64,000 nt of DNA from an uncultured Roseburia sp. (GTDB taxonomy: Bacteria; Bacillota; Clostridia; Lachnospirales; Lachnospiraceae), in contig CANSKO010000006.1 of NCBI GenBank assembly GCA_947647505.1, forward strand, positions 62,001-126,000, written 5' to 3'. The position numbers were made by a program, and so were the translations under genes. Positions 36,393 through 47,814 of the stretch are shown here, piece after piece. Position 1 is the first letter of the stretch; every line of letters starts with the position of its first letter. The notes under the pieces were generated by a model. It saw only the letters and a program-made list of their open reading frames with translations, was not told the DNA's origin and did no database searches.

Positions 36393-39300
36393 ATGTGTAA
36401 AAAAATGGGTAAATGGGGAAAATGCTTTGTGATTGTGCTGGCGTTCTCGCTTATATGCCAGAATTTTTCCGTTTTCGGCGGAATGGAAACCGTACAGGCG
36501 GCCGGTCGGAAACTGGAATTGTCTGCGGAGAATCTCAAAGCGAAACATGCATCCGGACACGGGGCAGAGCTGGCGATCGACGGCAGCAGAGATACATTCT
36601 GGCAGTCGATTCCATCTGGCGGGGAAGGAAGCGGCTACAAGTATAACAGAATGTACGACCACAACCGTTATATCGACATTGCGCTGCAGGAGCTGACGCA
36701 TCTGTCTGAGATCAGGATTTTCAATAAAACGGACGGGTCATACAACAATTACTATATTTACGCGTCTTCTGACGGCGTAAATTATCAGAAAATTGTCTCC
36801 AAGACGTCGAATGACGTTGCGACGGAGGAAGGAGACAGCTATACGGTTGACGTGGACGCGGCTTTTCTGCGGCTGAATATGGCGTACAATTCCGGCTCTT
36901 TTGCGACCAATCTTTCAGAGATCGAGCTGTATGGAGAGCCGACCGACACGGCTGTTGCGGCTCCTGCCGAAATCAAAACAGAAAACTGGGAAGGCAGCGC
37001 ATGGCAGGAAGAATGGGATAAGTTTGAAACGGACGCGTCGTATGCCAGCCAGAAAGTAATTGCGGAAATGAGCAATCTGGTCGGCCGCGTGCTTGGCAGC
37101 CAGTGGAAAGAAAGCTTTCGCTTTGCATTTCGCACGGGACTTGCGGAGGGCAAAGACATTTTTGAAATCAAAGACGGGGCGGACGGCACGATCGTCATCC
37201 GCGGCAACAGCGGGCTTGCGATGGCGTCCGGGTTTAATTATTATCTGAAGAATTATGCGGGCGTTGATTACAATCCGATGTGGGGGTCGCATACGGAGCT
37301 GTCTGAGATTGTTCCGGTTGGAGAAAGAATCGTAAGAGAGGCGCAGTTTGATATTCGTTATGCTCTGAACTTCTGTACATTTTCTTATACGATGGCATTC
37401 TGGAACTGGGATGAATACGAAGAATTTCTGGATTGGGCAGCAATGAACGGCATCAACCTGATTCTGGATATCGTAGGACAGGAAGAGGTATTACGGCAGA
37501 CGCTTTTAGAATTCAACTATACGGATGACGAAATCAAAGACTATATCTGCGGACCGGCATATTTTGCATGGTTTTATATGCAGAACCTCTACAGCATCGG
37601 AGGGCCTTTGCCCAACGCGTGGTTTGAACAGCGGACGGAGCTTGGACGCAAGATTCACGATCGGATGCAGACGTATGGCATTGATCCGGTGATTCAGGCG
37701 TTTGCCGGACAGGTGCCGGAGACGTTTGCAGAAAAGAATCCGGGCGCGGTTTTAACGCCGGTGGACGAGTGGCCGAGCTTCACGCGCCCTTCCATTATCA
37801 AGACGTATCTGACGGATGCGGAAGTGGCTGCCGGAAAGGTCAACTATTTTTCCGATGCGGCAGAAGTGTTTTATGAGAAGCAGAAGAATGTATTTGGCGA
37901 TGTGTCTCATTTTTATGCGGCAGATCCGTTCCATGAAGGCGGCAACGTAGGAACGCTGGATGTCGGAACGATTTATGGCGAAGTGCAGAAAGAAATGTTA
38001 AGGAGCGATCCGGACGCCGTCTGGGTGATGCAGCAGTGGCAGGGCAATCTGAATGCAACAAAGATGTCGCAGCTTGACAAGGCAAAGACGCTGCCGCTTG
38101 ACTTACAGGCAGATATGAATCCGCAGCACGGATTGTTTGAAAATAATGGAGCGCCGTGGATCTACTGCATGCTGCATAATTTCGGAGGGCGCATGGGTCT
38201 GGACGGAGAAGTTCCGGTGATTGCCGTAGATCCGATCCAGACGTACAACAATACAAAAAATATGAAAGGCATCGGTATGACGCCGGAGGCAATGGAAAAC
38301 AGCCCTGTCGTCTATGAGCTGTTGTTTGATACGACATGGTCGAAAGATCCGATCGATTATCGGGCATGGCTGAAAAAGTATGCGAAGCGGCGCGCCGGAG
38401 GAGAGAGCGAGGGCCTGAACAAAGCATGGAAGATTCTGCTGGATACGGCGTATGCCGACAAGGGCATTACATATCAGGGCGCGGCGGAGACGGTGATCAA
38501 TGCGCGGCCGGCAGACAACTTTGGTTCGGCTTCCACCTGGGGACACAGCAGAATCCTTTATGATAAGACGAAGCTGGATCAGGCGCTTTTGCTCCTGATT
38601 GAAAACTACGACGCGTTTGCACAGTCGGAGGCGTACAAATACGATCTGGCGGATGTGGCGGAACAGACGCTTTGCAACGCGGCTGTAGAATACCACAGGC
38701 TGATGGTACAGGCCAAAAATGAGAGGGATCTGGAAAAATTTCAGAAGCTTTCGTCTTCTTTCCTGGAGCTGATTGATCTGTCTGATCAGATTTTGTCTAC
38801 AACGGACGAATTTATGCTTGGCACATGGATTGAGGCGGCGCGAAAGATGATCGTGGGCGCCGACGACTGGACGAAGGACCTGTTTGAATTTAACGCGCGT
38901 TCTCTGGTGACAACCTGGGGCGGCGAGCGGTCCGGCTCTTTAAAAGACTATTCCAACCGTAAATGGGCCGGCCTTACAAAATCCTTCTACAAAGAACGAT
39001 GGTCTATCTGGATTCGCAACCGTATAGCGGAGCTTAAGGGCGAGTCGAAAGATCCGGCCGATGAGAAAGCGGAACGGAACTGGTTTATGTGGGAATATCA
39101 GTGGGTGCAGCGCAAGTCGGATGACGAGAACGGACGCTATGCGTTTGATACGACGCCGTCTGATGCAAACCTGGCAGAGCTGGCGCAGCTGGCATTTGAT
39201 AAATTCTCCTGCACGAATCTGGAAAAGAACACAGGAGGAGCCGCAGAAGAGGCGGAAAACGTTGCAAATGGCAAAACAGCCACGCTGACGTCCGGCACGA

Positions 39301-42107
39301 CGGCGTCCGGCAGCCTTTCCTGCATTACAGACGGCGATACGGCCGGAGAATGGCAGGGGACAGGGACGGAGCCGCACAGCATTGAAATTGATCTGGAAGG
39401 GACGTATGATGTGAGCGGCATTCTGATCTCCGTTCCGCAGCTTGCAAAAGATTTTCCGTATACGTATAAAGTGGAGTATCAAAATCCAAAGACATCGGCG
39501 TGGTCTGTTCTGAAAGAAGACGCCAATGGGCCGATGGGAAGCAATACGGAGATTACAAAAGCATGCACAACGAATAAAATCCGCGTCACGATGGCGACGG
39601 CGGATGCGATGGATTCTCCTCTGACGATTACAGAGATTGCTGTGTATGGCACAGAGGCGGAGGGAGAGGCGCTTGCAAACCTTGCGCGCGGAATCCTGCC
39701 GACGGCAATCGACCGGGACGGCAATACGCTGAACGGGGCGTCAGACGGACCGCTTTCGAATCTGACGGACGGCAATACCGGCAGTCTTGGAAAGCCGGAG
39801 TGGTATCAGGATAAGGAATATCCGGTGGATTTTGAAATCGATTTGCAGCAGGAGCGCTATGTGGAGTATACGGACGTCTATTTTGAAAAGGTAGGGCTTC
39901 CGTTTGAATTTTCTGTCTTTGTGACGGATGCGGACGGAAAGGAGACGATCGTATCCGATGCGTACAGCAGCCACGATAACGTCCTGGAAGCGCGTAATTA
40001 TAAGATAGAGATTGGACAGGAAGTGCAAAAAGTCACGGTTCGTCTGCTGCGTCAGACGGGCAAGGGAAGCGCGTCGCTTGCATGGCCGGCGCTTGCGGAG
40101 GTTATGATCATGGGTACGGCGCAGAAGGAAGACGAGGCGGTGGATCTGTCCGAGTTTCCTGTCTCCGGCATAACGGCAAGCGGCGGAAATGTGACGAACA
40201 ACGTTTTGGACGGCAACCGGGACAATACGTTTGACCGCGTGAATACGAACACGCCGATTGTGTTTGATCTTGGCGGGACATATTATCTCTCTCATGTCAA
40301 TTTCGTCTTTGAAAAAGCCGGACTTGGCATACGGTATCAGGTGCAGGCGGAAGGCGAAGACGGGGAACGGACGATGTTAAGCGATCAGAGCGCGTCAACG
40401 GCTGTGCTTGCGGATAAGACGGTGCGCGTTCCGGTAAATGGATATGCAACAAAACTCATTCTGACGCACATGGGCAATAACGGAGCGGGATCGGCGCCGC
40501 AGGCGGAGACGAGGCTGTACGAATTTGAAGCGTTTGGCGTGGCGAAATCCAATCTTGGCATAACGGCGTCTCCAAAGAAAGCGGAAGGGCTTCTCGATGG
40601 GAGCGCGGAATACACAGCGTCTGCGGATACGCCAATTGAGCTGACGCTGGAAAAAATGACGGATGTCAATATGGTAAGCGTTCAGGCTGCGCCGGGCGAG
40701 ACAAAGGCCCTGAAATACAAAGTAGAATATTACGATGCGCAGGACGAAGCCTGGAAAATGTTTGCCGATCATCTGGATTATGCGGGAAGCGCATCGGTCA
40801 GCCTTGCCGTGCCGGAAGAGGCGGCCTTTACGAAGCAGCTGCGCATAACGTTTACGGAATCGATTCGGCTTTGTGGCCTGAATGTGTTCCATACGGATTA
40901 TGCCGGTCTTCTGAAAGATCGCATTTCACAGATAGAAGCGGCTCTTGAGAGCTTTACATATGGCGATACGTATGGCATGTATAAAATTGCGGCGAAGGAA
41001 AAAGCGCAGGCGGTGTTAGAGGAAGCGAAAGCGCTTGCTGACGTCGATTCCATAACGGCGGCGGAGTGGATGGAAAAAGTTGACGCCGCATTCGAAGAAT
41101 TTCAGGAGACCGGAGCCGTGTACATCGACAGATCGGGCATTTTGCTCGTCATGTCGGAAGTGGCGGGGCTGCTGGAAAAATATCCGGACTGCGACGAGAA
41201 GGAGACGCTGGAAGCAATGTATCAGCAGGCAAGGACGCTTTATGATACGTATCAGACGACGCAGACGGCGTTAGATGAGGCAAAGGAAGAAATCGGCGGA
41301 CAGGCGCTTGCGATGGGCATTGCGATGGAAGAGAAGTATGCGCCGGAGCTTTCTGCCGCAAAGAAGGAGAACAAAGAATTTTTAGAGAGCCTGGAAGAGC
41401 GGAACGAGGAAGATTATCCGGAAGAGAAGTGGGAGGAATATACGGCTTCCGTTTCTGCGCTGCGCAGCCTGTTGGAAGATCTGGATGCGACGCCGGAGGG
41501 GATTGCGCTGGCAAGGCAGCGCCTGGAAAAAGCGATTTTGGATTTGACGAAAAAAGAAGAAGAACCGCCGCAGACGTCTCCCGATCCGAAGCCGGAAACG
41601 CCAAATCCTCCGGCGGGAACAGACGGAGGCGCATCAGGCAACCCGAATCCTCCGGCAGAGCTGCCTTCTCCTGGATACGAGCATAAAGAGGGCGATCTGA
41701 CTTATAAAGTAACGGCGTCCTCTGGGAAGCAGAAAACGGTTATGGTTTTAAAACCGGCCAAAGCAGATCAGAAAAAACTGACGATTCCGCCTGCCGTACA
41801 GATTAACGGCGTAGAATATAAAGTAACGGAAATCGCCGCAAAAGCATTTTATAAGAATGGGAAGCTGACGCAGGCGTCCATCGGAGCGAATGTGCAAAAG
41901 ATTGGAAAACAGGCGTTTATGGGCTGTAAAAAGCTGAAAAAAATCACGATCGTGTCTCAGAATGTTAAGTCTGTTGGGAAAAAAGCGTTTGCAGGCATTC
42001 ACAAACAGGCGAAGGTCAGCGTGCCAAAAAATAAATATAAGGCTTATAAGAAGCTGTTTTCGAAAGCGAAAACGGCAAAAAGCGTAAAATTTTTAAAGAA
42101 GAAATAA
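36393..42107 (+). CDS. Secreted GH89 alpha-N-acetylglucosaminidase with multiple CBM-like and LRR_5 modules
   Basis: A 1904-aa exported enzyme. Signal peptide to about residue 37 (TVQAA). An F5/8C-type domain (about 38-185) precedes the NAGLU fold (about 190-930). GH89 landmarks are [25 protein letters not shown] and [11 protein letters not shown]. By comparison with Clostridium perfringens CpGH89 the acid/base is Glu515 (DPFHEGG) and the nucleophile Glu632 (GMTPEAM); the spacing of 117 fits. GH89 releases terminal alpha-GlcNAc, as in gastric-type mucin and heparan. Four further F5/8C-like domains (about 955-1510), FIVAR-like helices (1510-1720), a Pro/Asn linker and a Lys-rich LRR_5 domain (1770-1904) follow. 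Start chosen at 36393 after AGGAGAAGGAG. No LPXTG. Confidence 0.9.
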   Translation: MCKKMGKWGKCFVIVLAFSLICQNFSVFGGMETVQAAGRKLELSAENLKAKHASGHGAELAIDGSRDTFWQSIPSGGEGSGYKYNRMYDHNRYIDIALQELTHLSEIRIFNKTDGSYNNYYIYASSDGVNYQKIVSKTSNDVATEEGDSYTVDVDAAFLRLNMAYNSGSFATNLSEIELYGEPTDTAVAAPAEIKTENWEGSAWQEEWDKFETDASYASQKVIAEMSNLVGRVLGSQWKESFRFAFRTGLAEGKDIFEIKDGADGTIVIRGNSGLAMASGFNYYLKNYAGVDYNPMWGSHTELSEIVPVGERIVREAQFDIRYALNFCTFSYTMAFWNWDEYEEFLDWAAMNGINLILDIVGQEEVLRQTLLEFNYTDDEIKDYICGPAYFAWFYMQNLYSIGGPLPNAWFEQRTELGRKIHDRMQTYGIDPVIQAFAGQVPETFAEKNPGAVLTPVDEWPSFTRPSIIKTYLTDAEVAAGKVNYFSDAAEVFYEKQKNVFGDVSHFYAADPFHEGGNVGTLDVGTIYGEVQKEMLRSDPDAVWVMQQWQGNLNATKMSQLDKAKTLPLDLQADMNPQHGLFENNGAPWIYCMLHNFGGRMGLDGEVPVIAVDPIQTYNNTKNMKGIGMTPEAMENSPVVYELLFDTTWSKDPIDYRAWLKKYAKRRAGGESEGLNKAWKILLDTAYADKGITYQGAAETVINARPADNFGSASTWGHSRILYDKTKLDQALLLLIENYDAFAQSEAYKYDLADVAEQTLCNAAVEYHRLMVQAKNERDLEKFQKLSSSFLELIDLSDQILSTTDEFMLGTWIEAARKMIVGADDWTKDLFEFNARSLVTTWGGERSGSLKDYSNRKWAGLTKSFYKERWSIWIRNRIAELKGESKDPADEKAERNWFMWEYQWVQRKSDDENGRYAFDTTPSDANLAELAQLAFDKFSCTNLEKNTGGAAEEAENVANGKTATLTSGTTASGSLSCITDGDTAGEWQGTGTEPHSIEIDLEGTYDVSGILISVPQLAKDFPYTYKVEYQNPKTSAWSVLKEDANGPMGSNTEITKACTTNKIRVTMATADAMDSPLTITEIAVYGTEAEGEALANLARGILPTAIDRDGNTLNGASDGPLSNLTDGNTGSLGKPEWYQDKEYPVDFEIDLQQERYVEYTDVYFEKVGLPFEFSVFVTDADGKETIVSDAYSSHDNVLEARNYKIEIGQEVQKVTVRLLRQTGKGSASLAWPALAEVMIMGTAQKEDEAVDLSEFPVSGITASGGNVTNNVLDGNRDNTFDRVNTNTPIVFDLGGTYYLSHVNFVFEKAGLGIRYQVQAEGEDGERTMLSDQSASTAVLADKTVRVPVNGYATKLILTHMGNNGAGSAPQAETRLYEFEAFGVAKSNLGITASPKKAEGLLDGSAEYTASADTPIELTLEKMTDVNMVSVQAAPGETKALKYKVEYYDAQDEAWKMFADHLDYAGSASVSLAVPEEAAFTKQLRITFTESIRLCGLNVFHTDYAGLLKDRISQIEAALESFTYGDTYGMYKIAAKEKAQAVLEEAKALADVDSITAAEWMEKVDAAFEEFQETGAVYIDRSGILLVMSEVAGLLEKYPDCDEKETLEAMYQQARTLYDTYQTTQTALDEAKEEIGGQALAMGIAMEEKYAPELSAAKKENKEFLESLEERNEEDYPEEKWEEYTASVSALRSLLEDLDATPEGIALARQRLEKAILDLTKKEEEPPQTSPDPKPETPNPPAGTDGGASGNPNPPAELPSPGYEHKEGDLTYKVTASSGKQKTVMVLKPAKADQKKLTIPPAVQINGVEYKVTEIAAKAFYKNGKLTQASIGANVQKIGKQAFMGCKKLKKITIVSQNVKSVGKKAFAGIHKQAKVSVPKNKYKAYKKLFSKAKTAKSVKFLKKK

Positions 42108-42118
42108 GGAGAGGGCGC

Positions 42119-45073
42119 ATGAAAAGGAAAAGATGTCTGTCGTTCCTCCTGTCCGCGGCGATGACGGCTGCACTGGCCGTTTCCGCTCCGGCGGAAGGGA
42201 ATGCAGCCGGTCTGCCCGGACCGAGGGTTTGGGAGCAGACAGAGCAGAATGCATTGTTTGAACGTTATGTCGATCGGCTGTTTCTGGACGATGAGGAAAT
42301 CGACGCGTGCAAAAGTGCGGCAGAAGGGCAGCTGACGGGAGTTGACTGGAATGTCTATGAAAAATTAAAAGAAGCGATTGGAGAGATAGCGGCCGGAGAG
42401 CGTTCCGGCACGACGATTTCGTTATCGCTTGAGGATGTTGGAATTACAAAGACGGTCTGGAGCGCGCAGGATCTTGGCGTACCTGCAATTATCGAGGGGA
42501 ATTCTGTTGCGGCGGACGCCGTAGCAGCCCTGCGCAGAGCGGTTTGTCCGGATTTTAATCGGATTTTGAATTATCTGCTGACGGACTGCCCTTATGAATT
42601 GTACTGGTTTGATAAGACGAGCGGCGCGCTCAGCAGTCAGCCTGGCATGCGGGCGGTAACGGAAGACGGCGTCAACTGGGCGCTGGAGGTGACGTCGGGC
42701 ATGTCGTATTCGTTTGCCGTTGCAGAGGAATACCAGGATGCGGCGGCGCAGAACCCGGAATATACGGTGCTGTCGTCAATGGCGCAGACGGCTCTTCGGG
42801 CGGCGTCCAATGCGAAAGCGATTGTAGAAAAATATGCCAGCTACAGTGATTATGGAAAGCTTGAGGCATATCGAAAAGAAATCTGCGCGTTGACGTCTTA
42901 CCATAATGCCGCGGCGGGCGGTCAGGTGTCCTACGGCAATCCCTGGCAGCTCATCTGGGTGTTTGACGGCGATGCGGCGACGGAAGTCGTGTGCGAAGGC
43001 TATGCAAAAGCATTTCAGTATCTGTGCGATATGTCGGAGTTTTTCAGCCCGGACATCCGCTGCTGCACCGTTTCCGGCATGATGGACGGCGGAACCGGCG
43101 CGGGCGGACATATGTGGAATGTCGTTACGATGAACGATAAAAAGAATTATATCGTAGATATCACTAACTGCGACGAGGGGACGGTCGGAGCGGATGATAA
43201 GCTGTTTATGGCGGGCGCGCAGGGGAGCGTAGCGGACGGCTATACGGTAACGATTGGGAATCATCGCGTCTCTTACCGTTATTTTACCGGAGAGGGCGGC
43301 GAAGCCGATATGTCGGAACTGTATGGCAGAGCGCTGGAGATTTCGCCATCCGATTTTGTGTTTGATTACAGGGCTTCCGGAAAGTTTGAATCGGGCATTG
43401 AATGGACGCTGGATCATGATGGATTTTTAAATATCAAAGGCGCGGGCGATATGCCGGAGCCAAAGGCGGAAACGGATTACGAAGCGATTCCGTGGTACAG
43501 ATGGCAGTCTGACATTCGAAAAGTAGTCGTAGAGGAAGGCATTACAAGCGTTGCAAACTGGGCCTTTTTCAAAATTGACAAAATTACGGAAATTTCACTT
43601 CCCGAGGGATTGAAAAAGATCGGCGCGGCGTCGTTTGCTTTAAACGGCATTCAAACGCTCAAGCTGCCGGAGACGATGGAAACGATCAATATGCTGGCCT
43701 TTTTTGGGTGCGCAGACTTAGAGCAGGTTACGCTTCCAGGTCATCTGAAGACGATTGGCGTCGACGCGTTTATCGGGTGCAGCAGTCTGAAAGAGCTGAC
43801 GATTCCGTCCGGCGTTACGCAGATTTGGGCGGGCGCGTTTCAGGACTGCGATTCTTTGGAAGAAGTTGCGTTTCTGGGCGCATGTCCGCAGTTTTTGACG
43901 AGCGAAGAGGAGACGGGATCGGCATTTGCAGGAGATACGCTGACGCTGTATTATCCGAAAGAGCAGGAAAGCTCGTGGAGGAAGCTGGCGGAAGAAGGGT
44001 TTAACGATGCGAACGTGGAATTTCGTGCGTTGTGTGCGCAGGAGGCGCATGTATGGGAAGAAGTAATAGAACAGGAGCCGAATTGCGCTTCAGAAGGAGA
44101 AAGCGTTATCTGCTGCAGCGTTTGCGGCAGAACGAAGGAGCGTAAGAGCATTCCGGCGGGCGCACATCAGTTTAGCGAATGGATTGCGGCAGCGCCGGCC
44201 GGCTGTCTGACGGAGGGCAGTCGCAAAAGAGTATGCGCCGTCTGTCAGGAAGAAGAAGCGCAGATCATTCCGGCAGCGGGTCACAGCTGGAATACGGCAT
44301 ATACGACGGATCGCGCGGCCACTTGCCAGACGGAGGGACAGCAGTCGGTGCATTGCGGCAGATGTGAAGCCGTCAAAGACGTTTCGCCGATTCCCAAAAG
44401 CCGGCATACGCTGCAGCCGGTACAGAGCGGGGCAGAGAGCTATTATCGCTGCACGGTCTGCGGCAGCGCATTTTCGGATGCGGCCGGAACAACGGCGTAT
44501 ACGGGAGACGGTTCAAAAGGCGGAACGGATGCAGGCGGCGTGAAGGTGTCGAATCTTGCGATCAAAGCCATATCCCGGAAAATTGCGGCCGGAAAAAAAG
44601 TAACGCTTACAGCGGAAGCGTTCCCGGACAATGCCGGACAAAAGGACGTCGTATGGGAAACAGATCAGGCAGGATATGCGACGGTAAATGGGGACGGCGT
44701 CGTAACGACGAAAAAGGCGGGCGCCGGAAAAACCGTGACGGTAACGGCGACGGCTGCAGACGGCAGCGGCGTAACGGCGTCCATAAAACTTAAACTGATG
44801 AAAGACGCCGTTACAGGCGTGCAGATCAAAAGCGCGCCCCGGACATTGAAGGCCGGAAGGAGCATCCGTCTGAAAGCAGAGGCAAAAACCACCGGCAAAA
44901 ACAGCAATCGGACGCTGCAATGGACGTCCTCGAATGTAAAATACGCCGTTGTGGACGCCAAAGGGAAGGTTAAGGCGCAAAAAGCCGGAATTGGAAAGAC
45001 GGTAACGCTTACGGCGGCGGCTGTGGACGGATCAAATAAAAAAGCAAAAGTAAAGATCAGGATCGTTCGATGA
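42119..45073 (+). CDS. Secreted transglutaminase-like protein with LRR_5, Cys-rich and Ig-like repeats
   Basis: A 984-aa exported protein starting 11 bases after the GH89 gene. After the signal peptide (about 1-30) and a helical region, residues about 285-350 form a transglutaminase/protease-like core with the triad Cys292 (VVCEGYAKAF), His331 (GGHMWNVV) and Asp347 (YIVDIT). Residues about 410-640 are LRR_5 repeats. Residues about 640-800 hold four units with two CxxC pairs or HxW/Cys patterns, which look like zinc-binding or disulfide modules. Two Big_2-type Ig domains end the protein. The triad suggests a cysteine peptidase or crosslinking activity at the cell surface (inference). No LPXTG anchor. 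Confidence 0.8.
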   Translation: MKRKRCLSFLLSAAMTAALAVSAPAEGNAAGLPGPRVWEQTEQNALFERYVDRLFLDDEEIDACKSAAEGQLTGVDWNVYEKLKEAIGEIAAGERSGTTISLSLEDVGITKTVWSAQDLGVPAIIEGNSVAADAVAALRRAVCPDFNRILNYLLTDCPYELYWFDKTSGALSSQPGMRAVTEDGVNWALEVTSGMSYSFAVAEEYQDAAAQNPEYTVLSSMAQTALRAASNAKAIVEKYASYSDYGKLEAYRKEICALTSYHNAAAGGQVSYGNPWQLIWVFDGDAATEVVCEGYAKAFQYLCDMSEFFSPDIRCCTVSGMMDGGTGAGGHMWNVVTMNDKKNYIVDITNCDEGTVGADDKLFMAGAQGSVADGYTVTIGNHRVSYRYFTGEGGEADMSELYGRALEISPSDFVFDYRASGKFESGIEWTLDHDGFLNIKGAGDMPEPKAETDYEAIPWYRWQSDIRKVVVEEGITSVANWAFFKIDKITEISLPEGLKKIGAASFALNGIQTLKLPETMETINMLAFFGCADLEQVTLPGHLKTIGVDAFIGCSSLKELTIPSGVTQIWAGAFQDCDSLEEVAFLGACPQFLTSEEETGSAFAGDTLTLYYPKEQESSWRKLAEEGFNDANVEFRALCAQEAHVWEEVIEQEPNCASEGESVICCSVCGRTKERKSIPAGAHQFSEWIAAAPAGCLTEGSRKRVCAVCQEEEAQIIPAAGHSWNTAYTTDRAATCQTEGQQSVHCGRCEAVKDVSPIPKSRHTLQPVQSGAESYYRCTVCGSAFSDAAGTTAYTGDGSKGGTDAGGVKVSNLAIKAISRKIAAGKKVTLTAEAFPDNAGQKDVVWETDQAGYATVNGDGVVTTKKAGAGKTVTVTATAADGSGVTASIKLKLMKDAVTGVQIKSAPRTLKAGRSIRLKAEAKTTGKNSNRTLQWTSSNVKYAVVDAKGKVKAQKAGIGKTVTLTAAAVDGSNKKAKVKIRIVR

Positions 45074-46443
45074 TGTTGCCGGAAGAATTTAAAGGCAGAA
45101 TGCAGACGATGCTGGGGGAAGAATATGCAGCCTTTGCAGAAAGCTGTCAATTGGAATGCGCGCATGCGCTCAGACTGAATGCGCGTAAAGTGGATGTGGA
45201 ATCGTTTTTAAAGAAATCGCCATTCTCGCTGCGGCCGGTACCCTGGGCGGAAAACGGTTACTATTACGCGGCGAAAGACGCTCCGGGCAGGCATCCGTAT
45301 CACGAAGCGGGCGTATATTACATTCAGGAGCCAAGCGCAATGGCGCCCGTGGAATATCTGGATGTTCAGCCAGGCGAGCGGGTACTGGACCTTTGCGCCG
45401 CGCCGGGAGGAAAAAGCACGCAGATTGCGGCGAAGCTGAAAGAGAAGGGGATTTTGATCTGCAATGAAATACATCCGCAGCGTGCAAAAATTTTATCTGA
45501 AAATATAGAACGCATGGGAATTGGCAATGCCATTGTCACAAATGAGGCGCCAGGTCGTCTGGCAGAGGCTTTTGCGGGGTATTTTGATAAAATATTAGTG
45601 GACGCGCCCTGTTCCGGAGAAGGGATGTTCCGTAAGAACGAGGCTGCCTGTATGGAATGGAGCGTGCATAATATTTTGCTGTGCGCAGAACGGCAGGATG
45701 AAATTTTATCGCATGCTGCAAGGATGCTTCGGCCGGGAGGAAGAATCGTCTATTCCACCTGTACGTTTGCGCCGGAAGAAAATGAAGGAAGCGTCAGCCG
45801 CTTTCTGAAAAAATTTCCGGCGTTTTCCGTACGGGCCGCTGCAAAAAAGAAAGGCATGTCCGACGGCAATCCGTCCTGGGCGAAAGACGCGGATGAACGG
45901 GTCGGACATGCCATACGTCTGTTTCCGCACAGGATTTGCGGAGAAGGCCATTTCCTTGCCGTTTTGGAGCTGTGTGAAGGAGCCGGGGAAGACAGGTCTG
46001 CACCCTGCAGAATGGAAAGCGGAATGTCTAAAAAGCACGTTGGGCTCTGGAGAGAGTTCTGCCGGCAGAACATAATAGAAGAGCCGGAAGGAATCTATCT
46101 TGCATTTGGCGGACAAATCTATCTTGCGCCGGAGCAGACGCCGTCTTTAAAAGGATTGAAAACGCTGCGTCCGGGGCTGCATCTCGGAACGGAAAAGAAA
46201 AACCGGTTCGAGCCGTCGCATGCGCTTGCTCTTTTTCTGCATGCGGATGCTGCGGTTCGCAGACTGGATTTGCCTTCGGATGGACAGGAGATTCGGAACT
46301 ATCTGAACGGAGAGATGATTCTTTCGGAAGGAGAGAAGGGGTGGCATCTGATTACGACGGACGGTTATACGATCGGCTGGGGAAAGCGGGCGGATGGAAA
46401 GATGAAAAACCATTATCCGAAAGGATTGCGTAAAATGATTTGA
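45070..46443 (+). CDS. rsmF: 16S rRNA cytosine-C5 methyltransferase, RsmF/YebU type
   Basis: A 457-aa NOL1/NOP2/Sun family methyltransferase. SAM motif LDLCAAPGGKSTQIA, catalytic DAPCSGEGMFRKNE and second cysteine in YSTCTFAPEENE. A C-terminal PUA-like part follows, as in RsmF. It starts inside the stop of the surface-protein gene (ATGATG), so this housekeeping enzyme is translated from the GH89 operon mRNA unless it has a promoter inside the upstream gene. Which rRNA base it modifies is inferred from family. Confidence 0.85.
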   Translation: MMLPEEFKGRMQTMLGEEYAAFAESCQLECAHALRLNARKVDVESFLKKSPFSLRPVPWAENGYYYAAKDAPGRHPYHEAGVYYIQEPSAMAPVEYLDVQPGERVLDLCAAPGGKSTQIAAKLKEKGILICNEIHPQRAKILSENIERMGIGNAIVTNEAPGRLAEAFAGYFDKILVDAPCSGEGMFRKNEAACMEWSVHNILLCAERQDEILSHAARMLRPGGRIVYSTCTFAPEENEGSVSRFLKKFPAFSVRAAAKKKGMSDGNPSWAKDADERVGHAIRLFPHRICGEGHFLAVLELCEGAGEDRSAPCRMESGMSKKHVGLWREFCRQNIIEEPEGIYLAFGGQIYLAPEQTPSLKGLKTLRPGLHLGTEKKNRFEPSHALALFLHADAAVRRLDLPSDGQEIRNYLNGEMILSEGEKGWHLITTDGYTIGWGKRADGKMKNHYPKGLRKMI

Positions 46444-46446
46444 AGC

Positions 46447-46474
46447 GGGGCCGGCGCAGAAATGCGCCGGCCCC
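46447..46474. terminator. GC-rich hairpin between convergent rsmF and asnA
   Basis: A perfect 12-bp stem (46447-46458 with 46463-46474) with a GAAA loop follows rsmF. It lacks a clear T-run on either side, so it may end the mRNA by processing or be a weak bidirectional terminator. Confidence 0.6.
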
Positions 46475-46496
46475 CCCATTTCAAATTATTTTGTAT

Positions 46497-47507
46497 TTAC
46501 AGCAGTAAAATGCCGTTTTTCTCACACTCTTTTAAAATGTCTTTTGGCCAGAGAGAAGACTGCACTTCTCCGATATGCGCTTTTCGCAGGAAAAACATGC
46601 AGATCCTGGACTGTCCGATGCCGCCGCCAATCGTAAATGGCAGCGTTTCTTCGATCACCGCTTTTTGAAATGGAAGCAGAGAACGCTCCATGCAGCCGGA
46701 GGCTTCAAGCTGAGACAAAAGCGCCGCTTTATCCACGCGGATGCCCATGGAGGAAAGCTCCAGCGCGATATCAAGAACGGGGTAGTATACGACGATATCG
46801 GCATTCAGCGACCAGTCGTCGTAATCCGGCGCACGCCCGTCGTGCGGCTTGCCATTTTTTAATGCGCCGCCGATCTGCATCAGGCAGACGGCGCCTTTTT
46901 CACGCGCAATTTTATACTCCCGCTCTTTGGGGGAATCGTCTGGATATAAATCTTCCAGTTCTGCCGTTGTCAGAAAAAAAATGTCATGCGGCAGGATTTC
47001 TTCAATATAATCGTATTGAATGGACATATACTTTTCGGTTTTGCGCAGGCATTTATAAACGGTGCGCACCGTTTCCTGCAGATAGTCCAGCGTACGGTCT
47101 TCTCTGCGGATGATTTTTTCCCAGTCCCATTGATCGACAAAAATGGAGTGGATATTATCCGTATCTTCGTCTCTCCGTATCGCGTTCATATCGGTATACA
47201 GTCCTTCGCCCTCTGAAAAACCATATTTTTGCAGGGCATAGCGCTTCCACTTTGCAAGGGAATGGACGACTTCCGCCATCTTTTCGTCCTGTTCCCGGAT
47301 GCCGAAAGAGACGGGGCGCTCCACGCCGTTTAAATTGTCGTTTAAGCCTGTTTCCGGGTCTACAAAAAGCGGCGCGGAAACGCGTGATAAATGCAGACGC
47401 GCAGACAGCAGATTCTGAAAAAAGTCTTTGACCGTTTTGATGGCGATCTGCGTATCGTGCAGATTCAGCGCGGAACGATAGTCAGCTGGTAGGATCAGAT
47501 GTTTCAT
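46497..47507 (-). CDS. asnA: Aspartate-ammonia ligase AsnA
   Basis: A 336-aa ammonia-dependent asparagine synthetase, a class II tRNA-synthetase-like enzyme. Family landmarks are SAPLFVDPETGLNDNLNGVE near the start, then IHSIFVDQWDWEK, and the C-terminal FTIGGGIGQSRICMFFL. The length matches the family. It is monocistronic with an extended -10 promoter 40 bases upstream; no T-box leader is present in that short space. Confidence 0.96.
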   Translation of the reverse strand: MKHLILPADYRSALNLHDTQIAIKTVKDFFQNLLSARLHLSRVSAPLFVDPETGLNDNLNGVERPVSFGIREQDEKMAEVVHSLAKWKRYALQKYGFSEGEGLYTDMNAIRRDEDTDNIHSIFVDQWDWEKIIRREDRTLDYLQETVRTVYKCLRKTEKYMSIQYDYIEEILPHDIFFLTTAELEDLYPDDSPKEREYKIAREKGAVCLMQIGGALKNGKPHDGRAPDYDDWSLNADIVVYYPVLDIALELSSMGIRVDKAALLSQLEASGCMERSLLPFQKAVIEETLPFTIGGGIGQSRICMFFLRKAHIGEVQSSLWPKDILKECEKNGILLL

Positions 47508-47546
47508 AGCGTTTTGGATACCTTCTTTCGTTTTGCTTATAGGGCT

Positions 47547-47575
47547 ATTATAGCACAGGAGCCTGTGTTTTGGAA
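47547..47575 (-). promoter_or_regulatory. Promoter of asnA
   Basis: On the minus strand a perfect TATAAT (47552-47547) is preceded by TGC (extended -10). The -35 at 17 bp is weak (TTCCAA, 47575-47570). Confidence 0.6.
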
Positions 47576-47719
47576 TGTTTTTCTATATTTTTGGCTGTAT
47601 TTGGTTCTATTTTAGGCATATGAAGAAAATACAGAAAATGGCAGTTGTAAAAGATGTGCATATTCACTGTAAAAACGTCGGCAAACGTGTCTGGTATTAT
47701 GCAAAATGACCGGAAATAC

Positions 47720-47748
47720 TTGACAAATTTCGAAGATGGCTGTAATCT
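47720..47748 (+). promoter_or_regulatory. Promoter of the 1702-residue surface protein gene
   Basis: A perfect TTGACA (47720-47725) stands 17 bp before TAATCT (47743-47748). A perfect TATAAT lies five bases further on but at the wrong distance. The leader would be about 60 bases. Confidence 0.6.
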
Positions 47749-47814
47749 ATAATTATATATTTTATCTGGTTTTATTAACAGTGCAGAAGTTCATGTATAT
47801 AACTAAAGGGGGCA

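Larger units (their letters stand above)
47508..47814. other. Intergenic region between asnA and the large surface protein
   Basis: These 307 bases hold the divergent promoters of asnA (left) and the surface-protein gene (right). The middle part (about 47580-47710) is AT-rich without a gene, hairpin or repeat that I can support. Confidence 0.6.

Noticed and set aside
47748-47753. TATAAT downstream of the TTGACA at 47720
   Set aside because: The gap would be 22 bp, too long for sigma-A; TAATCT at 17 bp was used instead.
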